This document shows, piece by piece, positions 54,261 to 63,117 of a DNA stretch of 64,000 nt; the first letter of the stretch is position 1, and every line of letters starts with the position of its first letter. The position numbers and the translations under genes were made by a program. The notes under the pieces are model-generated. The model searched no databases and had not been told where the DNA came from. It saw only the letters and a list, made by a program, of their open reading frames with translations. Origin of the DNA: Jidongwangia harbinensis (lineage in GTDB: Bacteria > Actinomycetota > Actinomycetes > Mycobacteriales > Micromonosporaceae); the NCBI RefSeq assembly GCF_020216025.1, contig NZ_JAIWNC010000004.1:248001-312000 (forward strand), given 5' to 3'.

Positions 54261-55748
54261 CTACGTCCAGGCGAGGAGCGCCCCCTCCGGATCCGCGAGG
54301 AACGCGCCGACGTCGCGGAGGAACTTCGAGCCCAGTTCGCCGTCGACGATCCGGTGATCGAAGGAGAGCGCGAGCGTCGTCACCTGGCGCACCTTGATCT
54401 TGTCCTTGTGCACCCACGGGGTGGGCCGGATCGCCCCGAATGCCAGGATCGCCGACTCGCCCGGAGGCAGGATCGGCGTGCCGGTGTCCACGCCGAACAC
54501 ACCCACGTTGGTGATCGAGAACGTCCCGGCGGCCATGTCCGACGGCGGGGTCCGGCCCGACTTGGCGGTCTGGACCAGCGCGTTCAACGCCTCGGCCAGC
54601 TCCCGCAGGGTCAACCGGCCGGCGTCCTTGACGTTCGGCACGATCAACCCGCGCTCGGTGGCCGCGGCGATGCCGAGGTTGACGTAATCCTTCACCACGA
54701 TCTCGTTGGTCGCGCCCAACCAGGTCGAGTTGATCATGGGATGCCGCTTGATCGCGAGCAGGACCGCCTTGGCCACCAGCAGCAGTGGCGAGATCCGCAG
54801 GTCCCGGAACTCCGGCCGGCCCTTGAGCCGCTCCAGCGCCTTCATCGTGCGGGTCACGTCGACGGTCAGGAACTCCGTGACGTGCGGCGCGCTGAACGCC
54901 GAGGCGACCATGTTCTCCGCCGTGAGCTTGCGGACCCCCTTGACCGGAATCCGCTGCTCGCGCGCCGCGTCGAAGGCCGCCGGCGCGGCGGTGGGTGGCG
55001 CCACGACCACCGCTTCGGTACGGGCGGCCGCCCGCTGCACGTCGTCGCGGGTGACCGAACCGAGCGGCCCGGTCCCGGTCAGCGTCCCGAGGTCGACACC
55101 CAGATCCCGGGCCAGCTTCCGCACCGGCGGCTTGGCCAGCGCCCGACCCGCGGTGGGCGGTGCGGACACGGCCGGCGGCGCGGACACGGACGCGGTGGGC
55201 GGTGCGGACACGGCCGGCGGCGCGGACACGGGCGCGGTGGGCGGTGCGGACGCGGCCGGCGGCGCGGACACGGGCGCGGTGGGGGACGGGGCCGGGGTTG
55301 TTGCGGTTGGGGACCCGGCCGGCGTACCCATGCGGGGTCGTCTCTTGGCGCTTGTGGTCTTCGGGCCGTAACCGACCAGCACCGCGGTGCGGCCGCCCGG
55401 CGCCGGACCACCGATCATGCCGGGTTCGACCGCACCCTCGGCCGGAGCCACCTCGACTGCGGCCAGCGAATCCGCGGACGGTTCCGGCAGCGCGCCGGCC
55501 GACGGATCGGTGTCGATCGCCACGATCGGCGCGCCCACCTCGACGGTCGTGCCGGCCTCGGCGAAGATCCGGGTGACCACGCCGGCCCACTTCGCCGGGA
55601 TCTCGACCGCGGCCTTCGCGGTCTCCACCTCGACGATGGGCTGGTTCAGCTCGATCGTGTCACCGACCTTGACCAGCCAGGACAGGATCTCGCCCTCGGT
55701 CAGACCCTCGCCGAGGTCGGGCAGGTTGAATTCCTTGATCCGGGACAT
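54261..55748 (-). CDS. bkdC: Branched-chain 2-oxoacid dehydrogenase E2 (lipoyl acyltransferase)
   Basis: A 495-residue protein: lipoyl domain with K45 in VETAKAAVEIP; a flexible linker of repeated TAPVSAPPAVSAPP type; a peripheral subunit-binding domain (KPPVRKLARDLGVDLGTLTGTGPLGSVTRDDVQ); and an acyltransferase domain ending with SFDHRIVDG, catalytic H465 and D469. It accepts the acyl group from E1 and passes it to CoA. It is last in the E1 alpha-E1 beta-E2 operon, five bases after E1 beta. No E3 gene is adjacent, so a shared lipoamide dehydrogenase is used. Confidence 0.93.
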   Translation of the reverse strand: MSRIKEFNLPDLGEGLTEGEILSWLVKVGDTIELNQPIVEVETAKAAVEIPAKWAGVVTRIFAEAGTTVEVGAPIVAIDTDPSAGALPEPSADSLAAVEVAPAEGAVEPGMIGGPAPGGRTAVLVGYGPKTTSAKRRPRMGTPAGSPTATTPAPSPTAPVSAPPAASAPPTAPVSAPPAVSAPPTASVSAPPAVSAPPTAGRALAKPPVRKLARDLGVDLGTLTGTGPLGSVTRDDVQRAAARTEAVVVAPPTAAPAAFDAAREQRIPVKGVRKLTAENMVASAFSAPHVTEFLTVDVTRTMKALERLKGRPEFRDLRISPLLLVAKAVLLAIKRHPMINSTWLGATNEIVVKDYVNLGIAAATERGLIVPNVKDAGRLTLRELAEALNALVQTAKSGRTPPSDMAAGTFSITNVGVFGVDTGTPILPPGESAILAFGAIRPTPWVHKDKIKVRQVTTLALSFDHRIVDGELGSKFLRDVGAFLADPEGALLAWT

Positions 55749-55753
55749 CGGCG

Positions 55754-56734
55754 TCACCAGCCGAACGAACGGTCGACGGCGTCCAGCACCCGGTCCAGAT
55801 CGGGGAGGTACTCCTCCTCGACGCGGGCGGCCGGATAGGGCACGTCGAAGCCGGTCACCCGGAGCACCGGCGCCTCCAGGGAGTAGAAGCACTCCTCGGT
55901 GACCCGCGCCGCGACCTCGGCGCCGAGGCCGAGGTTTCCGGGGGCCTCGTGCACGACCACGCAGCGACCGGTCTTGCGTACCGACTCGTGGACCGGGCCG
56001 AGATCAAGAGGCGAGAGGGTACGCAGGTCGATCACCTCGATCCGGCGCCCGTCCTCCGCGGCGGCCTGCGCGGCCTCCAGCGCCGTGCGGACCATCGGGC
56101 CGTACGCCACCACGGTCGCGTCCGTGCCCTCCTGGACCACCCGCGCGGTGTGCAACGGAAGATCCGGGGTGCCGGCCAGGTCGACCGGGCCCTTCTCCCA
56201 GTAGCGGCGCTTCGGCTCGAAGAACACCACCGGGTCGTCGGAGACGATCGACTGCTGGATCATGTGGTACGCGTCCGACGGGTTCGAGCAGCTCACGACC
56301 TTGAGGCCGGGGGTGTGCGAGAAGTACGCCTCGGGTGACTCGGAGTGGTGCTCGACCGCGCCGATGCCGCCGCCGAACGGGATCCGGATGACGATCGGCA
56401 GCCGGACCTTGCCCAGCGACCGGTAGTGCATCTTGGACACCTGCGACACGATCTGGTCGAACGCCGGGAAGACGAACCCGTCGAACTGGATCTCGCAGAC
56501 CGGTCGGTACCCGCGGATGGCCAGGCCGATCGCGGTGCCGATGATGCCGGACTCGGCGAGCGGGGTGTCGATGACGCGGTTCTCGCCGAAGTCCTTCTGC
56601 AGTCCGTCGGTGATCCGGAAGACGCCGCCGAGCTTGCCGACGTCCTCTCCCATGATCAGCACCTTGGGGTCGTTCTCGAGGGCGCGGCGCAGGCCGTGGT
56701 TGAGGGCCTTGCCGAGCGTCACGGTCTCGGTCAT
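55754..56734 (-). CDS. bkdB: 2-oxoacid dehydrogenase E1 component, beta subunit
   Basis: A 326-residue transketolase-fold protein: MGEDVGKLGGVFRITDGLQKDFG, DTPLAESGIIGTAIGLAIRGYRPVCEIQFDGFV, LPIVIRIPFGGGIGAVEHHSESPEAYF and VIDLRTLSPLDL. It pairs with the alpha subunit to bind thiamine diphosphate and decarboxylate branched-chain 2-oxoacids, making starters for branched fatty acids. The substrate class is inferred from family resemblance. ATG overlaps the E1 alpha stop by one base. Confidence 0.93.
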   Translation of the reverse strand: MTETVTLGKALNHGLRRALENDPKVLIMGEDVGKLGGVFRITDGLQKDFGENRVIDTPLAESGIIGTAIGLAIRGYRPVCEIQFDGFVFPAFDQIVSQVSKMHYRSLGKVRLPIVIRIPFGGGIGAVEHHSESPEAYFSHTPGLKVVSCSNPSDAYHMIQQSIVSDDPVVFFEPKRRYWEKGPVDLAGTPDLPLHTARVVQEGTDATVVAYGPMVRTALEAAQAAAEDGRRIEVIDLRTLSPLDLGPVHESVRKTGRCVVVHEAPGNLGLGAEVAARVTEECFYSLEAPVLRVTGFDVPYPAARVEEEYLPDLDRVLDAVDRSFGW

Positions 56735-57873
56735 CAGTGCGCACTCCCCTCGAACGAGGCCTGGTAGCGGGCGAACGCCGCACGCTGCGCGTCGAGTTCC
56801 GGCGAACCCTCGGGGTACACGTTGTCGAACATCGTGACCGGCTGGGGGTCCGGCATGGCCAGGACACGTTCGCGCAGGTCGAGGGCCACCGTCCGGGCGG
56901 TCTCGTCCACCTCGGCGAAGAACGTGTCGTCGGCGAGCTGCTGCTTGGCGAGGAAGGTGCGCAGCCGGCTGATCGGGTCCTTGGCCTTCCAGGACTCGAC
57001 CTCGCTGGCGATCCGGTACCGGGTCGGGTCGTCCGAGCTGGTGTGCGCGCCCATCCGGTAGGTGTACGCCTCGATCAGCGTCGGACCCTCGCCGTTGCGG
57101 GCGTGGTCCAGCGCGGCCCGGGTCACGGCGTACGAGGCCAGCACGTCGTTGCCGTCGATCCGGACGCCGGGGAAGCCGTAGCCGTCGGCGCGGCGGTACA
57201 GCGGGATGCGGGTCTGCCGTTCCAGCGGCTCGGAGATCGCATACTGGTTGTTCTGGCAGAAGAAGACGATCGGGGCGTTGAACACGCCGGACCAGACGAA
57301 CGCCTCGTTCACGTCACCCTGGCTGGTGGCGCCGTCACCGAAGTACGCGATCACCGCCTCGCCGTCCGGGTTGCCGGTCTTGCCGTCCATGGTGACGCCC
57401 ATGGCGTACCCGGTGGCGTGCAGCGTCTGCGCGCCGATCACGATCGTGTACGTGTTGAACTTGAACTCGTTCGGGTCCCAGCCGCCCTGGTCGACGCCGC
57501 GAAACAGGCCGAACGGCATGATCGGGTCGATCCCGCGGGTGTAGAGGACACCGTGTTCCCGGTACGTCGGGAACGCCATGTCCTGGGGCCGCAGGGCGCG
57601 GCCGGAGCCCACCTGCGCCGCCTCCTGGCCCAGCAGGCTGGCCCAGATGCCCAGCTCGCCCTGCCGCTGCAGCGCCGTGGCCTCGGCGTCCAGCCGCCGA
57701 ACCGTGACCAGGTCCCGGTACAGCTCGCGGTACTCGTCGTCGGTGAAGTCGACCGAATACGTCACGCCGCCGTCGGTGGTGACGCTGTCGACGCGCTCGC
57801 CGTCGGGGGTGAGTAGTTGGACGAAGCCACCGGCCGGGGCGTCGGCCCCGACTTCGCTCTCGCCGTTCGCCAT
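56734..57873 (-). CDS. bkdA: 2-oxoacid dehydrogenase E1 component, alpha subunit
   Basis: A 379-residue protein with LYRDLVTVRRLDAEATALQRQGELG, GSGRALRPQDMAFPTYREHG, the thiamine-diphosphate motif AYFGDGATSQGDVNEAFVWSGVFNAPIVFFCQNNQYAIS and YTYRMGAHTSSDDPTRYR, all diagnostic. The ATG at 57873 is chosen because AGGGAG lies seven bases upstream; an ATG six codons earlier is possible. It is the first gene of the operon, followed by E1 beta. Confidence 0.93.
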   Translation of the reverse strand: MANGESEVGADAPAGGFVQLLTPDGERVDSVTTDGGVTYSVDFTDDEYRELYRDLVTVRRLDAEATALQRQGELGIWASLLGQEAAQVGSGRALRPQDMAFPTYREHGVLYTRGIDPIMPFGLFRGVDQGGWDPNEFKFNTYTIVIGAQTLHATGYAMGVTMDGKTGNPDGEAVIAYFGDGATSQGDVNEAFVWSGVFNAPIVFFCQNNQYAISEPLERQTRIPLYRRADGYGFPGVRIDGNDVLASYAVTRAALDHARNGEGPTLIEAYTYRMGAHTSSDDPTRYRIASEVESWKAKDPISRLRTFLAKQQLADDTFFAEVDETARTVALDLRERVLAMPDPQPVTMFDNVYPEGSPELDAQRAAFARYQASFEGSAH

Positions 57874-58116
57874 CCGTGTCTCCCTGTTCATCTTTGCGCC
57901 CACGGCGGGGGTTACCCGTCCGCGCGGCGGACCGCTGTGGCGCCGCGCCTGGCCTGGGTGAGGTTGCCGCGCGGCAGTTCGGCGCGGGCCGAGACCCCGC
58001 CGGGGAGTGACGGTCCCCACCGCCGCGCCCCGCTGATCGCGAAGACGACGGCAGCGGTGCCGTCGCACCCATCCTGACAGAGAACGTGAGGCGGGTTACA
58101 GGTCGGATGGATCACA

Positions 58117-58135
58117 GTCGGGAAATTCTCCCGAC
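58117..58135. promoter_or_regulatory. Inverted repeat upstream of the bkd operon
   Basis: GTCGGGA-AATTC-TCCCGAC, a perfect 7-5-7 inverted repeat about 244 bases before the E1 alpha start and 138 before the divergent repeat-protein start. It is probably an operator for one or both genes. Confidence 0.5.
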
Positions 58136-58272
58136 ACATAGCTGCCTGTATTTGTCCGCATAAGAGACTTTCGTACGGTCACTTCCGCACGAACGCCGTC
58201 CCGACGCCGCTGCCGATATGAGTGCCCGTCGTTCACCCACATGCCAGACCATCCAGGTTGATCATTGCGGGG

Positions 58273-60069
58273 GTGTCGCGAGTGCGGGAGCCGGACGACG
58301 AACGGCTGATACCGCCGGTCAAGGTGCTACGCAAGCGCCTCGACGGCGTCTACCGCGCCGACGGCCTCTCCGGACCGACCCGCCGATACGTCCTGATCGT
58401 CGCGATGCTCGTCGGCCTGGCGTCGCTGCCCACGCTCGCCGCCATCATGGCCGGCTCCAACGAACTCGACGACGGCACCAGCGGCGCGATGGACGTGCCG
58501 TTCCTGCCGCTGCCGTCGGGTGGGCCGGTACTGCCCCGGCCGTCCGGGTCGCCGCCACCCCAGGCCGAGCCGGAGCGGCCGGCGGAGGACCCCGGAGCAG
58601 GGGTACGCGGACAGGCCGGGCGGCGCACCGTCAAGGTCCCGCCGTCCGAAGGGGACGCCGGCGCCGGGAGGCGGGAGGCCAGGGGATCCGGGTACGTCGG
58701 CCGGCGGCCGGGCGGGTCGGGTTCCGGGGCAGCGCGGCCGGTGGGGTGGGGGTCGCCTGGGGGCGGTGGGGCTCCTGGTTCGCCCGATCTGCCGGGTAAG
58801 CCTGGGTCGCCGGGCTCTCCTCTCGCGCCTGGGACCCCTCTCGTGCCGGGGTGGCCTCTTCTGCCTGGCTCCCCTCTTCTGCCTGGCTCCCCTCTTCTGC
58901 CTGGCTCCCCTCTGTTGCCGGGGTCGCCTCTGTTGCCGGGGTCGCCTCTGTTGCCGGGGTCGCCTCAGCTGCCGGGGTCGCCTTCTGTGCCTGGCACGCC
59001 TGAGGTGCCGGGGTCGCCTGCGGTGCCGGGCTCGCCGGGTTGGCCGGTGGAGCCGGAGTGGCCGGTGGAGCCGGAGTGGCCGTCTCGTCCTGGCGAGCCG
59101 GGCGGCTGGGCCGGGCCGTCCTGGCCGGAGTGGCCGCGGGAGCCGTCCACCCCGGGCTGGGAGGACAATCCCGACAACCCAGACGACCCGGATTCGCCAC
59201 ATCCCGGGGAGATGGGCGGCGAGTGGCATCATCCTGGCGGTTCCCAGCAGCCCGATGGTCCCGCGCATCCCGGCCACGCCGCCTGCCACGATCGCGGGAA
59301 GTGCGGTTCGCGGCCGCCGCACCACCATCGGCCCGGCTGGTCCGGGCGCTGGCGGTGCGAAGACGCCGGACACCACGCGTACCGGTTCCCTGGCCAGGCC
59401 GGCCGGAAGCGCACCGCGGCGGTCCACATCGACTCGGCCGGCCACGGCGAACCGCAGGCTCCGGACGACGCGAGCCCCGATCGTGCCGACTCGGCGGTCA
59501 CGGATGAAGCACCCGTCAACCACGCCGCCGAGCCGGTGGCCGAGCCGGATGAGCCATCCGAGCCGGATGAGCCATCCGAGCCGGAACCGGACGGCGACGG
59601 TGATCGGGCGGGAGCGCATGGCGACGGTTACGGGGTGGACGAGAGTCGCGAGGTCCCAGCGGAGGAGTCGCCCGACCCCGGTCAGCCCGAGAGGTCCACG
59701 CGGTCCGACGACGAGCCTGGCCATGCCCCCGCACCTGACCGGACCGCCGAGCCCGACCGCACGGACGAACCGAACGGAACCACCTCGCACACCGACGACC
59801 AGCCGTCGCGTCCTCAGATCATTCCGTCCACCGCCCGGGACCGGTCCGTCGACCGGTCCCCGCACAGCCGGAGGTCACCAGTGGCCGATCGCCCGCACAA
59901 CGTCCGCTCCACCGGGGGTGCCGACCGCACCCACAACAGCCGGCGTCATCACACGAACGGCAGGCCGGAGCGGGGCGAGTACCGCGGCTCCCACCGCACC
60001 GACGACATCGCCGCCCACCACCGCCTCTCTCGGGTGGGCCGGCACCACGCCGAGCGCACCCCAGGCTGA
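58273..60069 (+). CDS. Membrane protein with collagen-like Pro/Gly repeats
   Basis: A 598-residue protein: a basic N-terminus, one transmembrane helix at about 40-60 ([23 protein letters not shown]), a spacer, and a long xxP-triplet region ([15 protein letters not shown], then [17 protein letters not shown]). Charged Asp/Glu/Pro and His/Arg-rich segments end it. Gly occurs in every second triplet, so it is not a true Gly-X-Y collagen but probably a polyproline-like stalk outside the membrane. GTG at 58273 or 58282. The coding nature of the low-complexity end is less certain. Confidence 0.6.
   Translation: MSRVREPDDERLIPPVKVLRKRLDGVYRADGLSGPTRRYVLIVAMLVGLASLPTLAAIMAGSNELDDGTSGAMDVPFLPLPSGGPVLPRPSGSPPPQAEPERPAEDPGAGVRGQAGRRTVKVPPSEGDAGAGRREARGSGYVGRRPGGSGSGAARPVGWGSPGGGGAPGSPDLPGKPGSPGSPLAPGTPLVPGWPLLPGSPLLPGSPLLPGSPLLPGSPLLPGSPLLPGSPQLPGSPSVPGTPEVPGSPAVPGSPGWPVEPEWPVEPEWPSRPGEPGGWAGPSWPEWPREPSTPGWEDNPDNPDDPDSPHPGEMGGEWHHPGGSQQPDGPAHPGHAACHDRGKCGSRPPHHHRPGWSGRWRCEDAGHHAYRFPGQAGRKRTAAVHIDSAGHGEPQAPDDASPDRADSAVTDEAPVNHAAEPVAEPDEPSEPDEPSEPEPDGDGDRAGAHGDGYGVDESREVPAEESPDPGQPERSTRSDDEPGHAPAPDRTAEPDRTDEPNGTTSHTDDQPSRPQIIPSTARDRSVDRSPHSRRSPVADRPHNVRSTGGADRTHNSRRHHTNGRPERGEYRGSHRTDDIAAHHRLSRVGRHHAERTPG
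58861..58982. repeat. 18-bp tandem repeats encoding GSPLLP
   Basis: Three copies of CTGCCTGGCTCCCCTCTT type merge into copies of GTTGCCGGGGTCGCCTCT type, keeping the same hexapeptide period. They lie inside the repeat-protein gene. Confidence 0.85.
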
Positions 60070-60080
60070 GCGCCGGCCGG

Positions 60081-60163
60081 GCAGGGAACGACCGCGCAGG
60101 GCAACGACCGCGCAGGGCAACGACCGCGCAGGGCAACGACCGCGCAGGGCAACGACCGCGCAG
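60081..60163. repeat. Five tandem copies of a 16-bp unit
   Basis: GCAGGGCAACGACCGC is repeated with almost no variation between the convergent repeat-protein stop (60069) and the next stop (60165). It is non-coding; four of the five copies are identical. Confidence 0.9.
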
Positions 60164-60164
60164 G

Positions 60165-61397
60165 TCAGGAGGGGTCGTCGCGCAGGCGGTGGCGGTTGTT
60201 GTCGATCCAGGCGTCGATGGCCTCGGCGTCGTTGGGGTCCACGCCTTCGGAGATCAGCTGGGCCACCGCGGCCGTGGCGGGGCTGCGGCGTTCGCCGGTG
60301 GCGTACAGGCGGGCGAACTCGGGGATCATGTCCTCGAGCACGCTGTCGGTCTGCTGGGCCGCGGCGGTGGGCAGGCCGCGGCGGCGGGTGGCGTACGCCG
60401 ACCAGGCCCGGGTCACCCGGGGAAGCATGGCGGCGTCGTCCATGTCCAGGACCGCGCGCCGGTGCACCCAGTCGAGCAGGAACAGGCCCGCCACCGCGGG
60501 ACTCCAGCGCAGCGGGTCCGGGTCGGGCAGGCCGGCCGCGTGGTCGGTGATCAGGCTCAGGCAGAAGTGCAGCGACGCCAGTTCGTCGTCGGCGTGCACC
60601 GCGTCCAGCCCGAAACGGACCGCCTCGGGGGAGGCCAGGAAGTCGCGGATCAGCCGTTCCCGTTCCGCGGCGGACAGCTCCGGGCCGGCCGGCTCGTGCA
60701 GCGGCGGGGTGTTGGGCGCGGGCAGCAGCGCCAGCCGGGAGGCGGCCAGCGCGCGGTCGGTGGACAGCGAGCCGTCGGCGGGCAGCTCGCTCAGCTGGTC
60801 GGTGATCTCCAGGTGGCGGCCGACCTCGTGGCGCAGCCGGCCCGGGTCCTCCTCCCGGAACCAGGTGAGGTCGTCGCCGCCGCACATCTCCCGGACCTGC
60901 CCCAGGATGCGTTCGGCCGAGCTGCCCACGTACAGATCCTTGGTGATGCCGATGTTGTGGTCGACCAGCGCGACCACCGCGTGGTCCGGCCCGCCGGCGG
61001 TGGTGTCCTCATAGGCGAAGGTGACCAGGTAGGACGTCTGGTCGCCGTACACGTCGCCGTAGGCGTAGCAGCCGGTCGGATGTACCCGGCCGAGCTGCTC
61101 GGTCCAGGGCGGAGCGGTGGTGCCGTGGCGGACCGTGGCCGCGCCGTCGGCGTCCGGTACCAGCCGGGCGAACACCTCGCGGATGGTGGTGGCCGCGGCG
61201 GTGCGGCGGCGGGTGGTGGCGCCGAGGAACTGGCCCACGAAGTCGCGGACCGCGGTGGCGCGATCGGTCTCGGCCACCGCGTACACACTTCCGAGGAGTG
61301 CGGTGCCCAGCATCTCGGCGTCCAGGGCGCAGTCGAGCTTCGCCACGTCGCGGGCCGCGTGGAGGACCGCTTCGTACGGAGTCTGAGGTGCCGGCAT
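60165..61397 (-). CDS. Conserved actinobacterial protein of unknown function
   Basis: A 410-residue soluble protein without recognised motifs: LHAARDVAKLDCALDAEMLGTALLGSVYAVAE at the start, GCYAYGDVYGDQTSYLVTFAYED, VALVDHNIGITKDLYVGSSAERIL and SEGVDPNDAEAIDAWIDNNRHRL at the end. No transmembrane segment or signal peptide. It precedes, with a 34-base gap, the GTPase pair on the same strand, so they may be co-transcribed. Confidence 0.7.
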   Translation of the reverse strand: MPAPQTPYEAVLHAARDVAKLDCALDAEMLGTALLGSVYAVAETDRATAVRDFVGQFLGATTRRRTAAATTIREVFARLVPDADGAATVRHGTTAPPWTEQLGRVHPTGCYAYGDVYGDQTSYLVTFAYEDTTAGGPDHAVVALVDHNIGITKDLYVGSSAERILGQVREMCGGDDLTWFREEDPGRLRHEVGRHLEITDQLSELPADGSLSTDRALAASRLALLPAPNTPPLHEPAGPELSAAERERLIRDFLASPEAVRFGLDAVHADDELASLHFCLSLITDHAAGLPDPDPLRWSPAVAGLFLLDWVHRRAVLDMDDAAMLPRVTRAWSAYATRRRGLPTAAAQQTDSVLEDMIPEFARLYATGERRSPATAAVAQLISEGVDPNDAEAIDAWIDNNRHRLRDDPS

Positions 61398-61431
61398 GCC
61401 GCGAGCCTACCCGCCACGGAAGCCGCTGAAC

Positions 61432-63117
61432 CTACTCCGAACGCACGGCGGTGAGCGCCTCTCGGGCCTGGGCGTACGCGTGCAGGACCTCGCGTACCGG
61501 CGCCACCACGTACTCCCGGGCGACATCCGTGACCGCGGAGCGCAACCGCTGGTCGGCGCGGTGCCGGGCGCGTCGGGCGCCCCACGCCACGATCGGCTTC
61601 ATCAGCAGCCACATCAGCAGGCCCGCCAGCAGGCCGCCGAGCAGCAGCAGGGTGGGCAGCGGCACGTCCCCCACCTGGGGATGCTCGAGTTTGGGCAGGC
61701 CGAGGGCGCGGACCGCGTACCCGGCGACCAACCAACCCAGCCCGGCCACCGCGGCCAGCGTGAACAGCCACTGCAGCGCACCGACGACGCGCCACCAGAC
61801 GGGGGTGCGGGACATGCCGAGGTCGGTGGTGGCGACCGCGCGGTCCAGCGCGTCGGGCAGGTCGGCGGTGCGCGAGCGGGCCGCGTTGTTCAGCGCGGGC
61901 GCCCAGACCGCCGGGATCGGTGCGGCCGCGCGCGCCGCGACGGCGCGCACGCTCAGGCCGACCGCGGACTTCTGTGCCGCGTCCGCCTCCGGCAGGGAGG
62001 TACGCGGTACGACCTCGGTGGAGACCGGGTCCGCGGCGGCCGGCTCGGTGGACAGGTGCAGGCGCTTCAGCGGGTCCGGTCGCAGCCGGCGCAGCCCGCG
62101 GACCACCGGCCATCCGGTGTTGGCCGCGGCCCGGTGCCGGTACGCGTGCGCGGTCGCCTCGGCCACCGCGGGCACTCCGGCGGACGCGGCGAGGGTGTCG
62201 GCGAGCTGGCGTACCGTCGCGCGGTCCACCTCGTCCTCGGCGGCCGGCGGGCCGATCATGTCGGCGAGCTGCTCACTCACCGTGTCCAGGTCGCCGGCGA
62301 GGCGGCGCAGCGCGGCCTGCCGCTCGGCGACCGTCTTCTCCAGCGACTCGCGCAGCTCGGTGAGCATGCCGGGCTGCTTGGCCGAGGTGGCCAGCGCCGG
62401 TGCGCCCTCCAGCCCGTCCTCCACCAGCAGCCGCTTCAGATCGGTGAGGACGAGTTCGGTGTCCGACGCGGACAGCCGGTCGGCCTGGTTCAGCACCACC
62501 ACGGTGATGTCCGCGTGCTGCCGGAACTGCTGCAGGTAGGCGTTGTGCAGGATGCGGTCGCCGTACTTCTGCGGGTCCACCACCCAGACGATCTGGTCGA
62601 CCAGTCCGAGCAGCCGGTCCACCTCGAGCCGGTGCCCGCGTTCCACCGAGTCGAAGTCCGGCAGGTCGAGCAGCACCAGGCCGCGCAGCGCCGCCTCGTC
62701 GTCGCCGTCCAGCGCGCTCTCCCGGATGAAACGCTGGCGCGGGAGTACGCCGATCCAGTCGAGCAGCCGGTTCGCCGGTTCCAGCGGACCCCACACGCAG
62801 GCGTGGGCCACGCCGGTGGTGGGCCGGCGCACCCCGACCGGCGACAGTTTGAGCCGGGCCAGCGCGTTGAACAGGCTGGACTTGCCGCTGCCGGTGCTGC
62901 CGGCCAGCGCCACCACGGTGTGGTCCTGGGACAGCGCGAGCCGGCTGCCCGCGCGTTCCACCATGGTGTGCGCCGCGACCAGGTCACTGTCCGGAAGGTA
63001 CGGGTCGACCACGCGCAGGAACCGGGACAGCGCGCTCAGCCGCTCGACCAGGTGCTCGGCGTCCACCCGGCGGTCGTCGCCGGACAACGCGCCGCGCACC
63101 TTCTCCACCAGACTCAT
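61432..63117 (-). CDS. Dynamin-like GTPase with C-terminal membrane helices
   Basis: A 561-residue protein with a G domain: P-loop GSTGSGKS at 73-80, DLPDFDS for the G3 aspartate, and NQAD for G4. After a long helical region come two hydrophobic helices (LQWLFTLAAVAGLGWLVAGYAV and LPTLLLLGGLLAGLLMWLLM) and a helical tail. This fits the paired bacterial dynamin-like or ABC-GTPase proteins that act on membranes. Its ATG overlaps the stop of the upstream gene by ATGA. Confidence 0.85.
   Translation of the reverse strand: MSLVEKVRGALSGDDRRVDAEHLVERLSALSRFLRVVDPYLPDSDLVAAHTMVERAGSRLALSQDHTVVALAGSTGSGKSSLFNALARLKLSPVGVRRPTTGVAHACVWGPLEPANRLLDWIGVLPRQRFIRESALDGDDEAALRGLVLLDLPDFDSVERGHRLEVDRLLGLVDQIVWVVDPQKYGDRILHNAYLQQFRQHADITVVVLNQADRLSASDTELVLTDLKRLLVEDGLEGAPALATSAKQPGMLTELRESLEKTVAERQAALRRLAGDLDTVSEQLADMIGPPAAEDEVDRATVRQLADTLAASAGVPAVAEATAHAYRHRAAANTGWPVVRGLRRLRPDPLKRLHLSTEPAAADPVSTEVVPRTSLPEADAAQKSAVGLSVRAVAARAAAPIPAVWAPALNNAARSRTADLPDALDRAVATTDLGMSRTPVWWRVVGALQWLFTLAAVAGLGWLVAGYAVRALGLPKLEHPQVGDVPLPTLLLLGGLLAGLLMWLLMKPIVAWGARRARHRADQRLRSAVTDVAREYVVAPVREVLHAYAQAREALTAVRSE

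Noticed and set aside
58861..58982. CRISPR-like or satellite array
   Set aside because: Repeats have an 18-bp period, no spacers, and encode a hexapeptide in frame.
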